NCBI RefSeq assembly: GCF_004798935.1
Contig: NZ_RAHT01000008.1
Span: 62,001 to 126,000, forward strand
Origin: Ningiella ruwaisensis
GTDB lineage: Bacteria; Pseudomonadota; Gammaproteobacteria; Enterobacterales; Alteromonadaceae
DNA: 64,000 nucleotides
Reading direction: 5' to 3'
This document shows, in pieces, positions 58,581 through 64,000 of this stretch. The number at the start of each line of letters is the position of its first letter. The stretch's first letter is position 1. Below the pieces are notes generated by a model. The model was not told the origin of the DNA and did no database searches. It saw only the letters and a program-made list of their open reading frames with translations. A program made the position numbers and the translations under genes.

Positions 58581-60153
58581 TACTTTGTTCAATTGACCCA
58601 TCTGCATGTGCATGTAAATGATGGAGAAACGCATAGATAAACGGCATTTGTGAGCGGTATTTATCAAGTTGATGGCGCCACAAACTAATGTAAATATCGG
58701 GTATATATTGCGTATCATGATGCTCCAAAAAGGTGATATCCGCGCTTGGTTTATAGCTTTGTACGTTTGCATTGCTGCATGTGCGACTTGGTGCAAGTGA
58801 CAAACTCCCTTCAAGTTCTTGCCACAACTGATGCTTGCTATGCGCCATCAATGAAGTCGACATATTCACGTTTTCTTGAGAAAACGCTTGTACCAACAAA
58901 TTAGGCGCATCGGAATTAGTACAGTGCATTTCGGCCAATTGAGTGCTAAGCGCATATTCATCTACAAAACCGGCAAAGTGGGCTAACTCATGAATAAACA
59001 CTGAATATTCATCAGCTTGGTCGAGATACATTACACCTCGTTGCACGTAGGCCTTGCCCTGCGGCGCAAAAACAACCAAATGAGTGAAGTCGGGGTACTT
59101 TTTTATTTTTGTCAAGGCATCTAAATTACAGCTAATGCGATTATTCGCTTCGTGCGTGATGCAATTTAATACATCTGGCGCTAACCAAGCAATATCATTA
59201 ATACAAATGGGCAGTTCGGAAAACCGTGCGTCTTCGAGAAAGCGTTGTTTGAAGGCTTTGGCTTGCACCATAGAATGCAAACTTGTGCTTACAAACTGCA
59301 GTGTTTGCGCGCAATCGCGATTGACAGAAGCTGAAACAGGCTCATCTGAAAAGAGCGTGTGCGCGGGTTGAATCTGGTAGTGAGTTAACACATGTAAATA
59401 GTTTTCAGCTGGCGCAAAACCATTGTGAACGGCCTGCTTCAACCAGCGCTTTGCCTTATCAAGCTGATGCTCTGCATAATATATATTCGCCAGGTAGTAC
59501 GCACTCTGACCATCGTAATTTGCAGCTTTTTCTAACCAGTATTTTGCATGAAGTTGCTGCTCAAATTGTGCATCCAGCTGATTTATATTCATGTCTGGTA
59601 ATTGACTGTGTATTGATTGTAAATGCTGCCTTAAATCACTTTGCGCATCATCAGGGTGCTGATAAAAATAACGTGCTATCGTAATTACCGCAGGCGCATA
59701 GTCTTTTTGTGCAGAGGCATAGAGATGAGCAAAGCGTTGCGAAGCTTTCGTTGAAATAAGCGACATTTCGAAGTGGCTTTGCGAATGCCCTAATTCAGCG
59801 GCTTTGCGAAACCATTTTTTTTGCTGCGTTTGAGCATCTTTTAAAAGTGCCAGTTGATAAGCTGCCTCAGCGTATTCGTGTTTAGCCAATGCTTCTAACC
59901 AATAGCTGTTTTTTGTATTGACGCTTTTTAAAATTAAAGCGTCCAGTGCATTTTCATTGCCCAAAATGGCACTCTGATAAAGTAAGCCAGAGCGACTTGA
60001 ATCATCTAAATTGATATTTTGAGCCTGAGAATAAAGCAGCGCCGGAGAATAATTATCACTCCCCTTTAACAAAAATAGTATAAAGCAAGTGAATAAAAGC
60101 GCGGCTACTGGTATTAATTTGGGCCGATACTTACGAGCAGATGTTAGCAGCAT
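58495..60153 (-). CDS. Sel1-repeat membrane protein with M64-like zinc-protease motif
   Basis: A 552-residue protein with one N-terminal membrane segment (about 12-29), so the bulk is probably periplasmic. Residues about 50-260 hold Sel1/TPR-like helical repeats (Y-W-L-E-K-A-A and W-L-K-Q-A-V-H-N-G-F-A-P-A-E style). H388-E-L-A-H392-F-A-G-F-V-D398-E-Y fits the H-E-x-x-H-x-x-G-x-x-D-E-Y pattern of M64 (IgA-peptidase-like) metallopeptidases. C281, C317, C331 and C342 could form disulphides, and the C-terminus is His-rich. It starts 6 bp after nlpI ends, so it may be cotranscribed with it. Activity is inferred; I know of no named homologue. Confidence 0.7.
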   Translation of the reverse strand: MLLTSARKYRPKLIPVAALLFTCFILFLLKGSDNYSPALLYSQAQNINLDDSSRSGLLYQSAILGNENALDALILKSVNTKNSYWLEALAKHEYAEAAYQLALLKDAQTQQKKWFRKAAELGHSQSHFEMSLISTKASQRFAHLYASAQKDYAPAVITIARYFYQHPDDAQSDLRQHLQSIHSQLPDMNINQLDAQFEQQLHAKYWLEKAANYDGQSAYYLANIYYAEHQLDKAKRWLKQAVHNGFAPAENYLHVLTHYQIQPAHTLFSDEPVSASVNRDCAQTLQFVSTSLHSMVQAKAFKQRFLEDARFSELPICINDIAWLAPDVLNCITHEANNRISCNLDALTKIKKYPDFTHLVVFAPQGKAYVQRGVMYLDQADEYSVFIHELAHFAGFVDEYALSTQLAEMHCTNSDAPNLLVQAFSQENVNMSTSLMAHSKHQLWQELEGSLSLAPSRTCSNANVQSYKPSADITFLEHHDTQYIPDIYISLWRHQLDKYRSQMPFIYAFLHHLHAHADGSIEQSTSLEHWQGVLERHASLGHHHEGVQSTSP

Positions 60154-60159
60154 GAATGC

Positions 60160-61083
60160 TTATTGATTCTCAAAGGCGGCTTCGCGAGATTCTTGCGCTT
60201 TAATATTTTCGGCGCGTAAATTAGCCAACTCCATTCGCGCGTACTTGTGCTCAACATATTCGTGCACATTGGTACTTAAAGAAAGTTTGAAGTAATTTGC
60301 AGCGGTACTTCGATTATTGTTTGCTGCATGGTATTTGCCCAAATAAAAATAGGCTTCACATAATCGGTTATTTAGCTGTGCCTGAGACTGCACGTCACCA
60401 ATTAGTTTGGCAACCACGCCTGCCTCATCAATTTTACCTAAGTAAAAATCAACCAAACTGACTGACCATAGACTTTCATCAAGCTTGTTGCGGGCATTTA
60501 ACAGTACCTGTTGTGCTGCAAGCTCATCGACCTTTCGTGTCGCGATATAATGCCAAAGCACCCGGATTGGATCGCTCTCATCCTGATTTAAAAACGCTTT
60601 TGTGTCTTTTGTGGCCAACTCACTGCGACCACCATAGTACAGCGCGATGCCTCTGTTTAATCGGGCAAAGTGGTAATCCGGATTAATTTCAAGGGTTGAA
60701 TCAAAAGCTTCATAGGCTTGCAAAAATTGACGCTCTTGCGCGTAATGTACACCAACAGAATTATATGCTTCGGCCATATCAGGCTTTAAGCGAAGCGCTT
60801 CGGTAAAATCAAGCTTTGCCAGGCTGCTTAAGCCAATTGAATCGTAGGCGATACCTCTTTGGAACAGAAGTTCTGCGCGCTCTTCATCACTTAAAGGCGC
60901 TTGATAAAGAATATGCGTGTAGCGGGCAATCACCATTTGAGAACGCTGACTGGTGGGCTCAGGTTCAGCAAGCAATAAAGAATTAACGCTCACGCCACGG
61001 GGCTGAGACGCGCAACCGCCAAGTGCCAAACTCATAGAAACGAAAACGATAGGGAGAAATCGATAATAGCTCAAGATCGCCAC
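60160..61083 (-). CDS. nlpI: NlpI-like TPR lipoprotein
   Basis: A 307-residue outer-membrane lipoprotein. The lipobox L-G-G-C gives C24, and three to four TPR units follow (A-Y-N-S-V-G-V-H-Y, A-R-L-N-R-G-I-A-L-Y-Y-G-G-R). NlpI acts as adaptor for peptidoglycan endopeptidase turnover with Prc. The frame opens with GTG at 61083; a TTG at 61074 is an alternative. It follows pnp, as in E. coli. Confidence 0.93.
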   Translation of the reverse strand: MAILSYYRFLPIVFVSMSLALGGCASQPRGVSVNSLLLAEPEPTSQRSQMVIARYTHILYQAPLSDEERAELLFQRGIAYDSIGLSSLAKLDFTEALRLKPDMAEAYNSVGVHYAQERQFLQAYEAFDSTLEINPDYHFARLNRGIALYYGGRSELATKDTKAFLNQDESDPIRVLWHYIATRKVDELAAQQVLLNARNKLDESLWSVSLVDFYLGKIDEAGVVAKLIGDVQSQAQLNNRLCEAYFYLGKYHAANNNRSTAANYFKLSLSTNVHEYVEHKYARMELANLRAENIKAQESREAAFENQ

Positions 61084-61237
61084 ATATGTAGATCAATCAT
61101 ATTGCTAGTGTAATAAAAAAAGATGGCGATGCATAGTCATCAAGCATGAGTCCTGCGCTGATTGTAGTAAAAACACCCCTTACTTCAATGAAGAGCGCAG
61201 CATTAGCGAGCGCCAGAACAAGAGAATTCAAAAACAA

Positions 61238-61263
61238 CAAAGCCAGGCAACTGCCTGGCTTTG
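61238..61263 (-). terminator. Rho-independent terminator of pnp
   Basis: A perfect 12-bp stem CAAAGCCAGGCA/TGCCTGGCTTTG with a 2-base centre lies 31 nt after the pnp stop; on the minus strand it is followed by TTGTTTTT. The 210-bp pnp-nlpI gap otherwise shows no gene. Confidence 0.85.
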
Positions 61264-61293
61264 TATCACTAGTTTATAATTGCTATTGAAAGA

Positions 61294-63417
61294 CTAGTCG
61301 TCGCTTTGCTGAGTATCGGGCTGCGGAGCTTGCGGTTTTTCAATGAGCTCTTTCATGCTAAGACGCACGCGCCCCTGACGATCAATCTCCATAACTTTCA
61401 CATCAACCATCTGTCCTTCAGATAAATGATCAGTCACTTTGTTCACGCGTTCATGAGCAATCTGTGAAATGTGCACCAAACCTTCTTTACCGGGTAAGAC
61501 TTCAACAAACGCACCAAAATCAACAATACGCATTACTTTACCGTTATAGGTTGCACCTACTTCTATTTCAGCTGTAACTTGTTTGATCTTGTCAATCGCG
61601 ATATCAGCTTTCGCTTTTTCTGTTGCAAAAATCTTGATCGTTCCATCGTCTTCAATTTCGATATTTGTATCCGATGCCTCAGTAATTGAACGGATAGTCG
61701 CACCGCCTTTACCAATCACATCGCGGATCTTGTCCTGGTCGACCTTCATTGTGTAAATACGAGGAGCATATTCACTCATCTCTTCACGATGGCCGCCGAT
61801 CGCCTTATCCATTACGCCGAGTATGTGCAAACGTGCTTCTTTGGCTTGTTTTAGCGCTATTTGCATGATCTCTTTTGTTATTCCTTCAATCTTGATATCC
61901 ATTTGAAGCGCAGTAACCCCGTCGGTAGTTCCTGCTACTTTAAAGTCCATGTCACCAAGATGATCTTCGTCGCCAAGAATGTCTGAAAGTACAACAAAGT
62001 TATCGTCAGATTTGACAAGTCCCATTGCAATACCTGCAACAGACGCCTTAATCGGTACACCGGCATCCATAAGCGCTAGAGAAGTACCACAAACAGAAGC
62101 CATTGATGATGATCCGTTTGATTCAGTAATTTCAGATACAACGCGCACAACGTAAGGGAATTCTTCTGCTGATGGCATCACTGCCTGAATACCGCGTTTT
62201 GCCAATCGGCCGTGACCAATTTCACGACGCTTGGGCGAGCCAATCATACCGGTTTCACCCACGCAGTATGGAGGGAAATTGTAGTGCAGCATAAAGCGGC
62301 TATTAGAAGTTCCGCTTAACTCATCAATCATCTGCGCATCTCGCTCAGTACCTAGCGTTGCAATAACGATTGCCTGAGTCTCACCGCGAGTGAAAAGTGC
62401 TGAACCGTGCGTACGAGGCAAAATACCCGTTGCAACGTCAAGTGCGCGAATGGTTTCAGGGTCGCGACCGTCAATTCGTTTTTCGCCAGCCAAGATACGT
62501 GAACGCACAACATCACTTTCCAATTCATGACATAGTTCACTGATCTCTTTTGGATCAAGGCTTTCATCTTCTGCCACTAAATCCGCTACTGTTTTTTCTG
62601 TCACTGCTGTAACTGCGTCTTTTCTCTCAAGTTTGTCAGAGATTTGATAAGCTGCAAGCATACCTTCACGGGCTGCGGAATCTACTTTTTCTTTTAGTGA
62701 GGTGTTTTCGGCCGGAGGTGTCCACTCCCACTTAGGCGTATTGACTTCAGCGGCAAATTCACTTACCGCTTTGACTACCGCCTGTGACTGTTCGTGACCG
62801 TGCATTACCGCACCAAGCATCACGTCTTCAGACAATACCTTAGCTTCAGATTCAACCATCAAAACAGCACTTTCAGTACCTGCAACCACCAAATCTAGTG
62901 CGCTTTTCTCTTGCTCGGAACTACGCGTATTTAAAACGAATTCATCATTGATATAACCAACGCGGGCAGCGCCAACCGGACCATTAAATGGAATACCGGA
63001 AATCGCCAAAGCAGCAGAAGTACCAATTAGGGAGATAATATCAGTTGGAATTTCAGGGTTGGCTGAGACAACAGTGATTACAACCTGTACTTCGTTTTTA
63101 AAGCCTTCCGGGAATAGCGGACGAATTGGTCGGTCAATCAAACGCGCTATTAGCGTTTCATTCTCAGACGGTCTACCCTCTCGTTTGAAAAAGCCACCGG
63201 GAATTTTGCCGGCCGCGTAGGTTTTTTCCTGATAATTCACGGTAAGCGGGAAAAAGTCCTGGCCTTCTTTTGCTTCTTTTTTCCCAACAACGGTTACTAA
63301 AACCGCGGTATCGTCCATACTTGCCATTACAGCGGCAGTGGCTTGTCTGGCAATAACGCCAGTTTCTAATGTTACAGTATGCTGTCCATACTGAAATGTT
63401 TTTGTAATAGGAGTCAC
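61294..63417 (-). CDS. pnp: Polyribonucleotide nucleotidyltransferase (PNPase)
   Basis: A 707-residue 3'-5' phosphorolytic exoribonuclease of the RNA degradosome. Two RNase PH domains (about 10-210 and 300-545) flank a helical domain, followed by a KH domain ([11 protein letters not shown] near 562) and an S1 domain (about 620-690). The start codon is GTG at 63417 with AAGGA upstream. rpsO, usually just upstream, is absent. Confidence 0.98.
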   Translation of the reverse strand: MTPITKTFQYGQHTVTLETGVIARQATAAVMASMDDTAVLVTVVGKKEAKEGQDFFPLTVNYQEKTYAAGKIPGGFFKREGRPSENETLIARLIDRPIRPLFPEGFKNEVQVVITVVSANPEIPTDIISLIGTSAALAISGIPFNGPVGAARVGYINDEFVLNTRSSEQEKSALDLVVAGTESAVLMVESEAKVLSEDVMLGAVMHGHEQSQAVVKAVSEFAAEVNTPKWEWTPPAENTSLKEKVDSAAREGMLAAYQISDKLERKDAVTAVTEKTVADLVAEDESLDPKEISELCHELESDVVRSRILAGEKRIDGRDPETIRALDVATGILPRTHGSALFTRGETQAIVIATLGTERDAQMIDELSGTSNSRFMLHYNFPPYCVGETGMIGSPKRREIGHGRLAKRGIQAVMPSAEEFPYVVRVVSEITESNGSSSMASVCGTSLALMDAGVPIKASVAGIAMGLVKSDDNFVVLSDILGDEDHLGDMDFKVAGTTDGVTALQMDIKIEGITKEIMQIALKQAKEARLHILGVMDKAIGGHREEMSEYAPRIYTMKVDQDKIRDVIGKGGATIRSITEASDTNIEIEDDGTIKIFATEKAKADIAIDKIKQVTAEIEVGATYNGKVMRIVDFGAFVEVLPGKEGLVHISQIAHERVNKVTDHLSEGQMVDVKVMEIDRQGRVRLSMKELIEKPQAPQPDTQQSDD

Positions 63418-63583
63418 ACTCTATCCTTTCATTAATCTATTTTATTTTCGCTTTTTATCGCGCGCATAGTATAGCGGTTGTTGTTTGCTAATACCATGTT
63501 CTGCGGCATAAAAGCTCTTAAAAGACAAAGATAAACACTCGCTGAAAACAAATCATCATATTCTCGCCCTTACCCTCCTGAAT

Positions 63584-63597
63584 AATACCTAGGTATT
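63584..63597. promoter_or_regulatory. 14-bp palindrome AATACCTAGGTATT upstream of the partial membrane gene
   Basis: A perfect palindrome between pnp and the divergent gene at 63733. It may be an operator; no regulator is known. The rest of the 315-bp gap shows no gene. Confidence 0.35.
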
Positions 63598-63732
63598 TTA
63601 AAACCGATAAACGCAAATGGACCTCTGCCGATAGCATTATTAATACGCTATTTAAAACGCACAGTCGGACGCAGGATCAGCCTGTGAAAGCCGTGATTGA
63701 ATACCTTGGAGTTTATAGGAGCCCTGGCAAGC

Positions 63733-64000
63733 ATGAGACGTTTTATGACCATTGAAGATTTCAAATCCCGTCCCTGTCCTTTTGAATATTTAACGCTGTA
63801 TTTTTCTTTTTCAATCTCTCTTATAACCGGGACAGCCTGCGTATTCGGACAGATTCAATCATCGTGGGCCATTTTAATTTTGTTTTTACTGATTGGAAGC
63901 GGGTCTTTTCTTCTTCGCTGCAAGTACAAGCGACAATCCTTGGCCGAAGGCTTTTACCGTGAATGGCTTGAAAATCTGCCGCCTGCGCAAGTAAAGGAGT
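63733..64000 (+). CDS. Unknown membrane protein, 3'-truncated by window edge
   Basis: An open frame of 89 codons running off the window with no stop. ATG at 63733 follows AGGAG 11 nt upstream; a second ATG lies four codons later. Residues about 22-40 and 44-60 are two hydrophobic segments, then a basic R-C-K-Y-K-R-Q. I recognise no family. Confidence 0.6.
   Translation, partial: MRRFMTIEDFKSRPCPFEYLTLYFSFSISLITGTACVFGQIQSSWAILILFLLIGSGSFLLRCKYKRQSLAEGFYREWLENLPPAQVKE

Overview
The window looks like chromosomal DNA of a marine gammaproteobacterium of the order Alteromonadales (Alteromonas/Aestuariibacter/Glaciecola-like). The evidence is E. coli-like housekeeping proteins combined with SMC instead of MukB, very long TonB-dependent receptors next to flavin-dependent halogenases, a pullulanase lipoprotein, and a comEC-msbA-lpxK-ycaR-kdsB cluster. 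No rRNA, tRNA, CRISPR array, prophage or transposase gene was seen.

Layout. (1) 1-3497: two tandem paralogues, membrane-anchored SGNH-hydrolase-like proteins with TPR tails; the first is cut by the window edge. (2) 3562-6546: a secreted protein with a GH11-xylanase-like domain plus a ricin-type lectin, and an M28 peptidase lipoprotein. (3) 6712-20540: an alpha-glucan uptake and degradation locus on the minus strand, with a TonB receptor, two tryptophan-halogenase-like flavoproteins, a second TonB receptor and a large pullulanase. Three copies of a 14-bp palindrome-like operator (TGCATACGTATTCA type) lie about 140-190 nt upstream of the two receptor genes. (4) 21070-32824: TCA-cycle block sdhCDAB, sucAB, sucCD on the minus strand, with gltA divergent, split by intrinsic terminators. 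SucB has two lipoyl domains. (5) 32951-41306: assorted genes: DUF3429 protein, phosphomannomutase, pirin, glutathionyl-hydroquinone reductase, TcdA, a DedA-like protein, a LysR regulator, small unknown proteins and a periplasmic methyltransferase-like protein. (6) 41517-47037: rimO, a 169-bp MITE-like palindromic element, then the lipid A/Kdo genes kdsB, ycaR, lpxK, msbA. (7) 47113-57573: comEC, a DUF2062 protein, and smc-zipA-ligA. (8) 57771-64000: cysZ, a Sel1-repeat protein with an M64-like zinc-protease motif, nlpI, pnp, and the start of an unknown membrane protein running off the edge.

How they work together. The alpha-glucan locus reads as a substrate-induced unit: surface pullulanase cuts branched glucans, the receptors import oligosaccharides, and a LacI-type repressor located outside the window probably controls both receptor promoters; what the halogenases do there is unknown. 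The TCA block feeds 2-oxoglutarate to succinate to fumarate, with citrate synthase opposite. comEC through kdsB and smc through ligA are conserved-order envelope, division and chromosome gene strings.

The most unusual observations are the operator-linked double halogenase/double receptor unit, the divergent GH11-like plus lectin protein, the M64-like/Sel1 protein that overlaps cysZ tail-to-tail by 86 bp, the MITE-like palindrome beside kdsB, and helically phased GCATTTTGT repeats in the gltA leader.
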